From positions 620,001 through 684,000 of the forward strand of contig NZ_SSNZ01000002.1 in assembly GCF_004801375.1 (NCBI RefSeq): a stretch of DNA of 64,000 nucleotides. The letters run 5' to 3'. The stretch comes from Flavobacterium supellecticarium. Lineage in GTDB: Bacteria; Bacteroidota; Bacteroidia; Flavobacteriales; Flavobacteriaceae. The notes under the pieces were generated by a model that worked only from the letters and a program-made list of their open reading frames with translations, ran no database searches and was not told where the DNA came from. Positions 9,139 to 17,909 of this stretch are shown here, in pieces (within the stretch, counting starts at the first letter, position 1; every line of letters begins with the position of its first letter). Both the position numbers and the translations under genes were made by a program.

Positions 9139-11031
9139 TTATAATGATTTATATAAGGTCATAATCCTGTTTGCGATAGCATCGTCATTAAATTTCTGTA
9201 CAAACATATAACCTTTTTCTGTTATCTCGTCTCTTAAATCGGGATCACGAAGTAATAATTCAATTTTTGACTGTATGTCGGCGCTATCGTTCGGATCGAC
9301 ATAAAGACTATCAGGTCCGCCGGCTTCCGGGAAAACACCGGAGTTGGTTGTGATAACCGGAGTTTTGGAATATAAGGCCTCAATAATCGGAATTCCGAAA
9401 CCTTCAAACAACGACGGATAAATAAAAACAGTAGCCAATTGGTATACCATTGCCAGTTCGCGGCTGTTAAGTCCTTTTAAAAACAGAACTTTGTCGTCCA
9501 TTTGATGTTCCTGGATATAATTTTTTACCGTTTGCGTATAAGCCGTTTCCCCTCCGATAATGACAAGCTTCGTATCGATATTCCGAATGGCTTTTACCGC
9601 CGCCAGTACGTTTTTACGGGTTTCAATCGTACCAACATTTAAAACAAACTGTTCCGGAAGCTTGTATTTTTCGATAACGGCTTTCTTTTCCTGATCGGTA
9701 TAGGTTTCTTTAAATACCTGTTGGCATCCCTGGTAAATCACTTCGATTTTCGATTCCGGAATTTTCAGGTACTGTACAATATCTTTTTTGGTTTGTTCGC
9801 TAATCGCGATAACCGTATCGGCACTTTGAGCAGCCTTTTTAAATTTATAAAAATGAATTTTCCGGTCGAAGAACGAATAAAACTCCGGGTAACGCATAAA
9901 GATCAGATCGTGAATCGTTACGGTACTTTTAATTCCGGCTTTTTGTAATCCCGAAGGAAGTTCGCCCGAAAGGCCGTGGAATAATTGAACACCGTCTTTT
10001 TTCAGATCGGAAATGATGGTACGTTGGCGCCATATATTATAAAACTTCCGATTAAACCAGTTGGTCGGGCGTTTTTCGATGATCGTATCCGAATCCGAAG
10101 TAAAAAGTTGCTTCTTTGCCGGTTTCGGATTGTATAGCAAATAATTGTTTTCCGGATAAAAGCGATTCAGAATCCGAACCAGATCGCGGCTGTAATTACC
10201 CAGTCCGGTCTGATTGTGAAAAACGCGTTTTGCCTCATAACCAATCGTTAGGTTTCCGGGATTCCGATTTTCATTTCGGAGCAGTTGTTGCAGATACACA
10301 TAACGCATATAGACGTGTTGTGACATGATTTTTGCCAAAGATACACCTTGTGATCCATTTAGGAATCCAAATTCGATTATATAATGTTTAAAAAAACGAA
10401 AGGCGGGTTTTATATAAAAATGAAAAGCGGTAGGTTTTGTATTTTTCTGATACAACTCCTGAGCCCGTAATTGCGAATATTGTAGCCGTTTACCTAGAAA
10501 ATCGGCTTTATTTTTAAACGAATAATGATGAATAATTTCTTTTAAAATTCCGGTTTTACCGTTTACGATAAGTTGTTCGTGTACAAGTTTGTGCGAATAG
10601 CGACATTTGGATTTTCGGAACAGGCGTATCGCTCTGTCCTGATTTTGTCCGCCATAAAACATCGGTTTTTCGGCATAATAAAACGCGCGTTTTACCCAGA
10701 AAGCGACTTCCTCCGGATGGGAAGCCACGAGCTCCAGAAGTTCCCGGATACCATTTTCGGTAACCCTTTCGTCGGCATCAAAAAAGGTAACCCAGTCATT
10801 TGTAGCCAAATCGATGGCAAAATTCCGCTGACGGGAAAAATCGTCAAACGGGCGTTGTACGATTCGTACCTGCGGAAACTCGCTCCGGATAATATCCAGC
10901 GTGGCATCGCTACTGTACGAATCGACTACAATGATTTCGTCCGCGAAAGCCATATTCCGGAGATACGCCCGGATATTGTCTTCCTCGTTTCTGATGATGG
11001 CTAAAGCCGATATTTTTGGACTTTCGCTCAT
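9139..11031 (-). CDS. Two-domain GT2-GT4 glycosyltransferase fusion
   Basis: A 630-residue bifunctional protein. Residues 1-250 are a WaaE-type GT2 domain (ALAIIRNEEDNIRAYL, DEIIVVDSYSSDAT, FFDADERVTE) paralogous to the gene at 7415-8191. Residues from about 260 are a GT4 domain (TIGYEAKRVFHNQTGLGNYS, TVTIHDLIFMRYPEFY, FVLNVGTIETRKN, and E-x7-E in SLFEGFGIPIIEAL). One chain may add two successive sugars. The start chosen is ATG 11031, four bases past the dapD stop. A TTG 15 bases further upstream is also open but less likely in this group. Confidence 0.88.
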   Translation of the reverse strand: MSESPKISALAIIRNEEDNIRAYLRNMAFADEIIVVDSYSSDATLDIIRSEFPQVRIVQRPFDDFSRQRNFAIDLATNDWVTFFDADERVTENGIRELLELVASHPEEVAFWVKRAFYYAEKPMFYGGQNQDRAIRLFRKSKCRYSHKLVHEQLIVNGKTGILKEIIHHYSFKNKADFLGKRLQYSQLRAQELYQKNTKPTAFHFYIKPAFRFFKHYIIEFGFLNGSQGVSLAKIMSQHVYMRYVYLQQLLRNENRNPGNLTIGYEAKRVFHNQTGLGNYSRDLVRILNRFYPENNYLLYNPKPAKKQLFTSDSDTIIEKRPTNWFNRKFYNIWRQRTIISDLKKDGVQLFHGLSGELPSGLQKAGIKSTVTIHDLIFMRYPEFYSFFDRKIHFYKFKKAAQSADTVIAISEQTKKDIVQYLKIPESKIEVIYQGCQQVFKETYTDQEKKAVIEKYKLPEQFVLNVGTIETRKNVLAAVKAIRNIDTKLVIIGGETAYTQTVKNYIQEHQMDDKVLFLKGLNSRELAMVYQLATVFIYPSLFEGFGIPIIEALYSKTPVITTNSGVFPEAGGPDSLYVDPNDSADIQSKIELLLRDPDLRDEITEKGYMFVQKFNDDAIANRIMTLYKSL

Positions 11032-11035
11032 TAAA

Positions 11036-11851
11036 TTAGATGGCAACGTCGTATTCTCTTAAAGCGTCGTTTAATGACGTTTTTAAATCGGTTGAAGGCT
11101 TGCGTTTTCCGATGATCAGCGCACATGGCACCTGGTATTCACCGGCTGCAAATTTTTTGGTATAACTACCTGGAATCACCACCGAACGCGCCGGAACAAT
11201 ACCTTTCATTTCGACTGGTGTATCGCCGGTTACATCGATGATTTTTGTAGAGGCGGTAAGACAAACATTGGCGCCTAGTACGGCTTCTTTTTCAACGCGA
11301 ACACCTTCTACCACGATACATCTTGAGCCGATAAAAGCACCGTCTTCAATGATTACCGGAGCCGCCTGTAACGGTTCCAATACACCACCGATTCCAACAC
11401 CACCACTTAGGTGTACGTGTTTTCCGATTTGCGCACAGCTGCCAACCGTTGCCCAGGTATCGACCATGGTTCCTTCGTCTACATAAGCACCAATATTGAC
11501 ATAGCTTGGCATTAAGATAACCCCGCTGGAAATATAGGCCCCGTGACGCGCCACAGCATTTGGAACCACGCGGATGCCTTTTTCGGCATACCCTCTTTTT
11601 AACGGCATTTTATCATGATATTCGAATATTCCAGCCTCAAGCGTTTCCATTTTCTGGATTGGGAAGTACATCACTACGGCCTTTTTTACCCATTCATTTA
11701 CCTGCCATCCGTCGGTTGTTGGTGCTGCAACACGTAATTTTCCGGCATCCAGTAATTCGATCACTTCTCTAATGGCATTCGTCGTTTTTTCTTCTTGTAA
11801 TAAGGCACGGTTTTCCCATGCTTGCTCTATTATTGGCTGTAAGGCATTCAT
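11036..11851 (-). CDS. dapD: 2,3,4,5-tetrahydropyridine-2,6-dicarboxylate N-succinyltransferase
   Basis: A 271-residue DapD, the normal family length. It transfers succinyl from succinyl-CoA to tetrahydrodipicolinate in the lysine/diaminopimelate pathway. The N-terminal helical domain (MNALQPIIEQAWENRALLQ) precedes a left-handed hexapeptide helix (GAYISSGVILMPSYVNIGAY, TWATVGSCAQIGKHVHLSGG) and the catalytic-site region IEDGAFIGSRCIVVEGV. The frame is open 41 codons further upstream, but homology and a close promoter support ATG 11851. Its stop lies 4 bases before the glycosyltransferase fusion, so the sugar operon may be read from the dapD promoter. Confidence 0.95.
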   Translation of the reverse strand: MNALQPIIEQAWENRALLQEEKTTNAIREVIELLDAGKLRVAAPTTDGWQVNEWVKKAVVMYFPIQKMETLEAGIFEYHDKMPLKRGYAEKGIRVVPNAVARHGAYISSGVILMPSYVNIGAYVDEGTMVDTWATVGSCAQIGKHVHLSGGVGIGGVLEPLQAAPVIIEDGAFIGSRCIVVEGVRVEKEAVLGANVCLTASTKIIDVTGDTPVEMKGIVPARSVVIPGSYTKKFAAGEYQVPCALIIGKRKPSTDLKTSLNDALREYDVAI

Positions 11852-11869
11852 ATAAAAATCGATTTTTAG

Positions 11870-11877
11870 CAAATATA
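11870..11877 (-). promoter_or_regulatory. -7 element of the dapD promoter
   Basis: The minus strand reads TATATTTG, matching TAnnTTTG, about 19 bases before the dapD ATG. A TTTCG at the -33 distance is a weaker match. The position supports ATG 11851 as the true start. Confidence 0.5.
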
Positions 11878-11955
11878 GCCCCATTTTTTTAAAACGAAAT
11901 AGAAAATAGCAGAATTTGGGCAGGCTGATACCTTTCGAAACCCCATATATTTTTC

Positions 11956-11963
11956 TATTTTTG
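11956..11963 (+). promoter_or_regulatory. -7 element of the pyrD promoter
   Basis: TATTTTTG matches TAnnTTTG and lies 20 bases upstream of the pyrD ATG. It is divergent from, and within 100 bases of, the dapD promoter. Confidence 0.5.
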
Positions 11964-11983
11964 CAGCACAACACAACACACTT

Positions 11984-13003
11984 ATGTACAAATCAATTAT
12001 CAGACCAATACTGTTCCGTTTTGATCCGGAAAAAATCCATCATTTTACCTTTGGAAGCATTCGTTTTCTACACCAAATACCGGGTGTTCCGGCTTTGTTA
12101 AACGCTATTTACGAAGTGAAAGATCCACGACTGGAACGGGAAGTTTTTGGATTGCGTTTTAAAAATCCGGTAGGATTGGCCGCCGGATTAGATAAGGACG
12201 CCAAATTATACAAAGAACTGTCTAATTTAGGCTTTGGTTTTATCGAAATTGGTACTCTTACGCCCAAAGGTCAGGAAGGAAATCCTAAAAAGCGATTGTT
12301 CCGTTTAAAAGCCGATAGTGCGTTGATCAACCGTATGGGGTTTAATAACGGTGGCGTTATCGAAGCAGTGGAACGTCTGAAAAAAAATAAAGGCGTACTG
12401 ATTGGTGGTAATATTGGGAAAAACAAACTGACACCCAATGAAGCCGCGACCCAGGATTATGAAATTTGCTTTGAGGCGTTATACGATTATGTCGATTATT
12501 TTGTCGTAAATGTAAGCTCGCCAAACACTCCTAATTTAAGAGCCTTACAGGATAAAGAACCGTTAACGGAGCTGTTGCAAACGTTACAAAATAGAAACCA
12601 GACGAAACCGAAACAAAAACCGATATTGTTAAAAATTGCCCCGGATCTGACCAATGAGCAATTGCTGGATATTATCGATATTGTACGCGATACGAAAATT
12701 GCCGGTGTGATTGCAACCAATACTACTATTTCGAGAGATGGACTGGTTTCCGAGAATAAAAAAGAAACCGGTGGACTTTCCGGAAAACCTTTAACCCAAC
12801 GCTCGACCGAGGTCATCCGGTTCCTGTCGGAAAAAAGCAATAAAGCGTTTCCGATTATCGGAGTAGGAGGGATTCATTCGGCCGAAGACGCGATCGAAAA
12901 ATTGGAAGCAGGCGCGAGTCTGATTCAATTATATACCGGATTTATTTACGAAGGACCGGGTCTGATTAAAGCTATCAATAAAAAAATACTGGCCGGAAAA
13001 TAA
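11984..13003 (+). CDS. pyrD: Dihydroorotate dehydrogenase (quinone), class 2
   Basis: A 339-residue class 2 PyrD. It oxidises dihydroorotate to orotate in pyrimidine synthesis and passes electrons to quinone through FMN. The N-terminal amphipathic helix region ([19 protein letters not shown]) marks the membrane-associated class. FMN and substrate motifs include [25 protein letters not shown] and [14 protein letters not shown] with the catalytic serine, and [16 protein letters not shown] near the end. It is transcribed alone and divergently from dapD. Confidence 0.95.
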   Translation: MYKSIIRPILFRFDPEKIHHFTFGSIRFLHQIPGVPALLNAIYEVKDPRLEREVFGLRFKNPVGLAAGLDKDAKLYKELSNLGFGFIEIGTLTPKGQEGNPKKRLFRLKADSALINRMGFNNGGVIEAVERLKKNKGVLIGGNIGKNKLTPNEAATQDYEICFEALYDYVDYFVVNVSSPNTPNLRALQDKEPLTELLQTLQNRNQTKPKQKPILLKIAPDLTNEQLLDIIDIVRDTKIAGVIATNTTISRDGLVSENKKETGGLSGKPLTQRSTEVIRFLSEKSNKAFPIIGVGGIHSAEDAIEKLEAGASLIQLYTGFIYEGPGLIKAINKKILAGK

Positions 13004-13057
13004 TACCATTTATTTTGACACTACAATTGGAATCTGTTAAACTTTTTCCTTTGGAAC

Positions 13058-13103
13058 AAACCGCAATTTTATAATTGTTTGAAAATTATAGGATTGCGGT
13101 TTT
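13058..13103 (+). terminator. Terminator after pyrD
   Basis: Perfect 10-base arms (13058-13067 and 13093-13102) flank an inner ATAATT/AATTAT pairing and lead into a T-rich run. Confidence 0.7.
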
Positions 13104-13149
13104 ATGTTGGTCAACCTATTTAAAATACAGCGATGGCACTATCAGTATA

Positions 13150-13180
13150 TTTGAAAATTATGAACTTTAGCTTATCTTTG
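13150..13180 (+). promoter_or_regulatory. Near-consensus promoter directly abutting the HMG-CoA lyase gene
   Basis: TTTG at 13150-13153, exactly 19 bases, then TATCTTTG at 13173-13180. The G of the -7 box is only 4 bases before the first ATG (13185), so the transcript should begin at or almost at the start codon. Confidence 0.65.
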
Positions 13181-13184
13181 AAAC

Positions 13185-14051
13185 ATGATGGAACAAGTTA
13201 AAATCATAGAGTGTCCCCGCGATGCCATGCAAGGTATCAAGGCGTTTATTCCTACAGAAAAGAAAGTACAATATATTCAATCCTTATTGCGTGTAGGATT
13301 TGACACTATTGATTTTGGCAGTCTTGTTTCTGCAAAAGCCATTCCGCAAATGCAGGATACGCCGGAAGTATTGGCACAACTGGATTTGTCGCAAACCAAG
13401 AGTAAATTATTGGCTATCATTGCCAATACTATAGGGGCAGAAAATGCGTCCCGTTATGCTGAAATCAAATATCTGGGATTTCCGTTCTCAATATCGGAGA
13501 ATTTTCAGATGCGGAACACGCATAAAACCATAGCGGAATCCCTTGTGACGTTACAGGAAATTCTGGACATTGCCAATGCTACTGATAAAGAAGTTGTGGC
13601 CTATTTGTCGATGGGCTTTGGAAACCCTTACGGCGACCCGTGGAGTGTGGAAATCGTAGGAGAGTGGACCGAAAAATTATCCAATATGGGCGTGAAAATC
13701 TTATCGCTTTCCGATACGGTAGGATCATCGACACCGGAAGTGATTTCCTATTTGTTTTCCAACCTGATTCCGAAATACCCGCATATCGAATTCGGAGCAC
13801 ATTTGCATACTACTCCCGATAAATGGTTTGAAAAAGTGGATGCCGCCTATAAAGCCGGTTGTCGTCGTTTTGACGGAGCTATTCAGGGATTTGGCGGTTG
13901 TCCGATGGCTAAAGACGACCTGACCGGAAATATGCCAACCGAAAAAATGCTATCCTATTTTACTTCACAAAAAGCCGAAACCGGATTAAGTCCGATGAGT
14001 TTTGAAAGTGCCTATAACGAAGCACTGAAAGTTTTCACGGTTTATCATTAA
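13185..14051 (+). CDS. mvaB: Hydroxymethylglutaryl-CoA lyase
   Basis: A 288-residue HMG-CoA lyase, which splits HMG-CoA into acetoacetate and acetyl-CoA in leucine and ketone-body breakdown. It has the DRE-TIM fold: the opening VKIIECPRDAMQGI replaces the canonical VGPRDGLQ, HLHTTP supplies the metal histidines, and the active-site cysteine loop is GFGGCPMAKDDLTGNMPTE. Two adjacent ATGs (13185 and 13188) are possible; the promoter lies so close that the mRNA is probably leaderless. A related DRE-TIM aldolase is a less likely alternative because the GxGGCP loop is complete. Confidence 0.88.
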   Translation: MMEQVKIIECPRDAMQGIKAFIPTEKKVQYIQSLLRVGFDTIDFGSLVSAKAIPQMQDTPEVLAQLDLSQTKSKLLAIIANTIGAENASRYAEIKYLGFPFSISENFQMRNTHKTIAESLVTLQEILDIANATDKEVVAYLSMGFGNPYGDPWSVEIVGEWTEKLSNMGVKILSLSDTVGSSTPEVISYLFSNLIPKYPHIEFGAHLHTTPDKWFEKVDAAYKAGCRRFDGAIQGFGGCPMAKDDLTGNMPTEKMLSYFTSQKAETGLSPMSFESAYNEALKVFTVYH

Positions 14052-14180
14052 TCAAAAATAAAACGTATTATTTATTGTCCGTTATGTGTCTATTCTTGAA
14101 CATGCGTGATAAAGTGTTTTCTTGAGATGGATTATTACTTTTGACTTAGTAATTTATAATTAATCTTAATAAGAATTGAT

Positions 14181-15296
14181 ATGCGTTTTAGAAAAATTAC
14201 AGCTGCCGTTTTAATAGCGTCGGCTTTCGCGGTATCGTGTTCAAATGATTCCAATGACACACCACAGCAAACAATTGCAATTCAGGTTCATGCTAATCCG
14301 GCTCAGGCCTTAACAAGGGTAAAAATGCTGGCTGAATTTGATGCATATTCTAAGGATAAAACACTTTATCCGTTGACCAAAGCCAAAATTAAAGGAATGT
14401 TTGCAAATAGCGGAAATCCGTTTTCGGAAGCTGCTTTAAATACTTCCGGCGTTTCCCTAAAGGAAAAAACAGCGGAGCATGCAAAACCGGAGTTTGATCT
14501 TTTCTTTACCGAAATGGGAGATGTAGCTGCGACCTATCAGATTCCGGCGGCTAAGGGTGTAAAAGGATCGTATACAACGGCTACTTCTGCCAGATTATTT
14601 AATGAAAAAGGACTTGAAATCAATCAAGCTATTATCAAAGGACTTATGGGAGCCGTTTTACTCGATCAGACGTTGAATTATTGTTTGAATCCTACTGTTT
14701 TAAATGCTGCGGCTAATCCAGAGGAAGCTCAACAACTATGGGAGGAAGGGTATAATTACATCTTCGGATACAAAGGACCGAACAATAACAAAAAATATTT
14801 CTGGGAGAGTTATTTGAATACCGTCAATGGAAATGCAAATTTTTCAGGGATAACGCAGTCGGTTACGGCTGCTTTTGAAAAAGGGAAAGCGGCAATTATA
14901 GCAGGTAATAAAATAGAACGGGATAAGCAGATAAACATCATAAAAGAAAAATTATCAAAAGTAGGTGCTATCCGTGCGGTTTATTATATGAATAAAGCAA
15001 AAGGTAAATTATCAGGTACAACAACAATCACCGGTGATCTTGCGGCCGCCTTTCACGGTTTGTCTGAAGCTTACGGATTTATAAGTGGATTGGCTTATAC
15101 AAACAACCCGGCTACTGGACAGCCTTATCTTATAAAAGCAAGAGTTGAGGAATTATTGACTTCATTTTTAGGCGGTAATGATGGATTTTGGGATGCTAAC
15201 TATACAGCAGATCAAATTGATTTGATTTCTCAGACGATCGCAACGGCATTTGAATTTACGATTGAACAGGCCATAACACAAGGGGGAAGCCATTAA
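14181..15296 (+). CDS. DUF4856 lipoprotein, iron-cluster type
   Basis: A 371-residue predicted lipoprotein. A short signal peptide ends in a lipobox-like FAVSCSND, so the mature protein would begin at the cysteine near residue 20. The rest resembles the DUF4856 family (EEGYNYIFGYKG, AFEKGKAAIIAGNKIERDKQ), which in Bacteroidota is found beside imelysins and TonB receptors. It leads a four-gene plus-strand run. A role in iron or other metal capture at the outer membrane is inferred from context only. Family assignment is from memory of motif pattern. Confidence 0.7.
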   Translation: MRFRKITAAVLIASAFAVSCSNDSNDTPQQTIAIQVHANPAQALTRVKMLAEFDAYSKDKTLYPLTKAKIKGMFANSGNPFSEAALNTSGVSLKEKTAEHAKPEFDLFFTEMGDVAATYQIPAAKGVKGSYTTATSARLFNEKGLEINQAIIKGLMGAVLLDQTLNYCLNPTVLNAAANPEEAQQLWEEGYNYIFGYKGPNNNKKYFWESYLNTVNGNANFSGITQSVTAAFEKGKAAIIAGNKIERDKQINIIKEKLSKVGAIRAVYYMNKAKGKLSGTTTITGDLAAAFHGLSEAYGFISGLAYTNNPATGQPYLIKARVEELLTSFLGGNDGFWDANYTADQIDLISQTIATAFEFTIEQAITQGGSH

Positions 15297-15406
15297 CGTT
15301 TAAAAAGAGTCCTGAATTCGGAACGCTTTCCATTTTTAAAGACATTCAGGAGCCGGATATTCCTTTCTGATATGATTCTTTTGTTCAACTTTAAAGCATT
15401 TATTAA

Positions 15407-16534
15407 ATGAAAAAAACAGGGCTGTTATTAATAGTGGTAGCGCAATCATTGTGGTCTTGCGGTCTTAATAATACAGATAGTGAGGTTGTTGCAGATAAAT
15501 ACGATAGAAAAGCAATGTTGGTGAATTGGGTTGATAATAACATTATGCCTTCATTTCAGCATTATAAATCAAAATTAGAAAACCTGAAAAAAGCTTCGGA
15601 TGATTTTATTGCGACACCCGATAGGGCTCAGCTTGAAGAAGTAAGACAAAAATGGCTGGAAGCGTATAAAACCTATCAATATATTTCGATGTTTTCTATC
15701 GGTAAAGCAGATGAAATACAATTCAGCAAGTATTCAAATACCTATCCGACGGCAACAGGACAAATAGCGGTAAAAATCGATTCGGGTAATTTTGATCTGA
15801 ACGGAATTTCTTTTGATGTCGTACAGGGATTTCCGGCTCTGGATTATATGTTGTTCGGATTAGGAGAGAATGAAAATGCAATCCTGGAGCGGTATACAAC
15901 AAACACGAATGCCAACAAGTATAAAGGCTACCTGTCTGCGCTTGTAAACCGATTGACATTATTGTTTAACACGGTTTATGATGACTGGCAATCCGGATAT
16001 AAAGCCATTTTTATTCAAAGAAGTGACAATACGGCTTCCGGAAGTGTAAACCGGATGATTAATGCGTATATTCATTTTTATGAAAAAGATATTCGGACTG
16101 CAAAAATAGGCTATCCGGCAGGTACGTTTTCGACTGAAACCTATCCGGATAAGGTAGAAGCATATTACAGTAAGAAGTATTCGAAAGAACTGCTTTTGGA
16201 GTCGATCATAGCGGCGCAAAACTTCTTTGAAGGCAAACATTTTAACGGAAATGAAAGCGGACCTTCAATGAAAAGTTATTTGGATTATCTGACTATAAAG
16301 GGTAAGAGCGAAGAGTCTGGAATTTTATTAAGTAAACTGATTTGTAATCAATTCTATAAATCACTTTATATAGCAAATTTGCTACTACCGGATTTAAGTC
16401 AGCAGATTATTACCGATAATACAAAAATGACTGCCACTTTTAATGTTTTACAACGTAATGTAGCCTATATGAAATCGGATATGACATCCGCGATGAGTAT
16501 CGCGATCGATTATGCAGACACAGACGGTGATTAA
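15407..16534 (+). CDS. Imelysin family lipoprotein
   Basis: A 375-residue imelysin-like protein. The signal peptide ends in SLWSCGLNN, a lipobox with cysteine near residue 18. The two helical repeats typical of imelysin/IrpA proteins are visible: VRQKWLEAYKTYQYISMF with QGFPALDYMLFGLGENENAI early on, and a second half with GPSMKSYLDYL. Imelysins are linked to iron uptake; here the gene sits between a DUF4856 lipoprotein and an HTTM protein plus TonB receptor. It would be displayed on the periplasmic or outer face of the outer membrane. Confidence 0.85.
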   Translation: MKKTGLLLIVVAQSLWSCGLNNTDSEVVADKYDRKAMLVNWVDNNIMPSFQHYKSKLENLKKASDDFIATPDRAQLEEVRQKWLEAYKTYQYISMFSIGKADEIQFSKYSNTYPTATGQIAVKIDSGNFDLNGISFDVVQGFPALDYMLFGLGENENAILERYTTNTNANKYKGYLSALVNRLTLLFNTVYDDWQSGYKAIFIQRSDNTASGSVNRMINAYIHFYEKDIRTAKIGYPAGTFSTETYPDKVEAYYSKKYSKELLLESIIAAQNFFEGKHFNGNESGPSMKSYLDYLTIKGKSEESGILLSKLICNQFYKSLYIANLLLPDLSQQIITDNTKMTATFNVLQRNVAYMKSDMTSAMSIAIDYADTDGD

Positions 16535-16544
16535 TACAAATCAG

Positions 16545-17909
16545 ATGAAACGATTTCAGGACTATCTAAACCGAACAACCGAAGCCGCTCCGTTGGCTAC
16601 TTTTCGTATCCTTTTCGGTACTATTATGTTCGTTAGTCTGGTTCGGTTTGTGAGTAAAGGTTGGGTGAAGACGTTGTATATTGAACCAAAGTTTTTCTTT
16701 TCCTATTATGGATTGGAATGGATAAAACCATTAGGGAATTTTACGTATCTGATTTTTTTGGTTTGTGCTTTGTCCTGTGTATTGATCACTATAGGATATC
16801 GATATAGAATTGCCATTATCCTGTTTTTTATAAGCTTTACGTATATCGAATTAATGGATAAAACAACCTATCTGAATCATTACTATTTTATTAGTGCGAT
16901 AGCGTTTATACTCCTTTTTTTGCCGGCTAATGTCTATTATGCAATGGATGCCCGATTAAAACCGGAATTAGCCTTTCAGAAAATACCGGCCTGGTGTATC
17001 GACTGTCTGAAGCTTATGTTAGGGATTGTATATTTTTATGCCGGATTGGCCAAAATCAATTCAGATTGGTTGTACAAAGCCATGCCGTTACAGTTATGGC
17101 TAAAACCGCAGTATGATCTTCCGGTATTGGGTTTTTTATTCCAACAGGAATGGATGCCACTTGTATTCAGTTGGGCAGGTATGTTATATGATTTGGCTAT
17201 CCCGTTTCTGTTGTTGTACCGCAAAACCCGATTTATTGCCTTTGTACTGGTAGTCGTTTTTCATAGTCTAACCCGGATTTTGTTTCCAATCGGAATGTTT
17301 CCGTTTATCATGATCGGCGCAACATTGGTGTTTTTTAAGGCAAAGTCCCATCATAAAGCATTGCAATACCTCAGTATAATTTTTAAAATCAATAAGACCC
17401 GATTTGATAACGGAAAAGCACGATTCACCACAACACTGAACGGCGCAGCAATACGTATCAAAATATTGATTTGTTTTTTTGTACTACAATTGCTATTCCC
17501 GTTGCGCTATCTTTTATATCCAGGTGCATTATTCTGGACAGAAGAGGGGTTTCGCTTTTCCTGGCGGGTTATGCTGATGGAAAAAGCAGGTTACACGCAG
17601 TTTATTGTAAAAGATGCGGTAACAGGAAACTCTTTTTATATCGATAACTCCGAATTTTTAACCCCTTTTCAGGAGAAACAAATGGCCTTTCAGCCGGATT
17701 TTATCGTTGAGTTTGCCCGTTTTATACACGATTATTACAAACAAAAAGGGATACATGATCCTATAGTTTCTGTAGAAAGCTTCGTAACCCTAAACGGAAG
17801 GCCTTCGCGAATATTCATTAACCCGACTGTAAATCTGGCAAAAGAGAAAGATTCTTTTTTACCAAAACACTGGATTATTCCATTTGAAGATGAGAGTAAA
17901 GGACTTTAG
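16545..17909 (+). CDS. HTTM / vitamin K gamma-carboxylase-like membrane protein
   Basis: A 454-residue polytopic membrane protein with an HTTM domain. It begins with APLATFRILFGTIMFVSLVR and has five or more hydrophobic segments. The segment YFYAGLAKINSDWLYKAMPL aligns with the active-site lysine region of vitamin K-dependent gamma-glutamyl carboxylase (AGVKKLDADW in the animal enzyme). The start chosen is ATG 16545, 10 bases after the imelysin stop; an ATG at 16512 overlaps that gene and is possible. The substrate is unknown, but the imelysin or the receptor next to it are obvious candidates. Confidence 0.8.
   Translation: MKRFQDYLNRTTEAAPLATFRILFGTIMFVSLVRFVSKGWVKTLYIEPKFFFSYYGLEWIKPLGNFTYLIFLVCALSCVLITIGYRYRIAIILFFISFTYIELMDKTTYLNHYYFISAIAFILLFLPANVYYAMDARLKPELAFQKIPAWCIDCLKLMLGIVYFYAGLAKINSDWLYKAMPLQLWLKPQYDLPVLGFLFQQEWMPLVFSWAGMLYDLAIPFLLLYRKTRFIAFVLVVVFHSLTRILFPIGMFPFIMIGATLVFFKAKSHHKALQYLSIIFKINKTRFDNGKARFTTTLNGAAIRIKILICFFVLQLLFPLRYLLYPGALFWTEEGFRFSWRVMLMEKAGYTQFIVKDAVTGNSFYIDNSEFLTPFQEKQMAFQPDFIVEFARFIHDYYKQKGIHDPIVSVESFVTLNGRPSRIFINPTVNLAKEKDSFLPKHWIIPFEDESKGL

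Noticed and set aside
10573..11004. 143-residue plus-strand frame inside the glycosyltransferase fusion
   Set aside because: It is fully antisense to a well-supported GT2 domain.
11852..11974. 41-codon N-terminal extension of DapD
   Set aside because: It covers the promoter and is not part of the DapD family length of about 271 residues.
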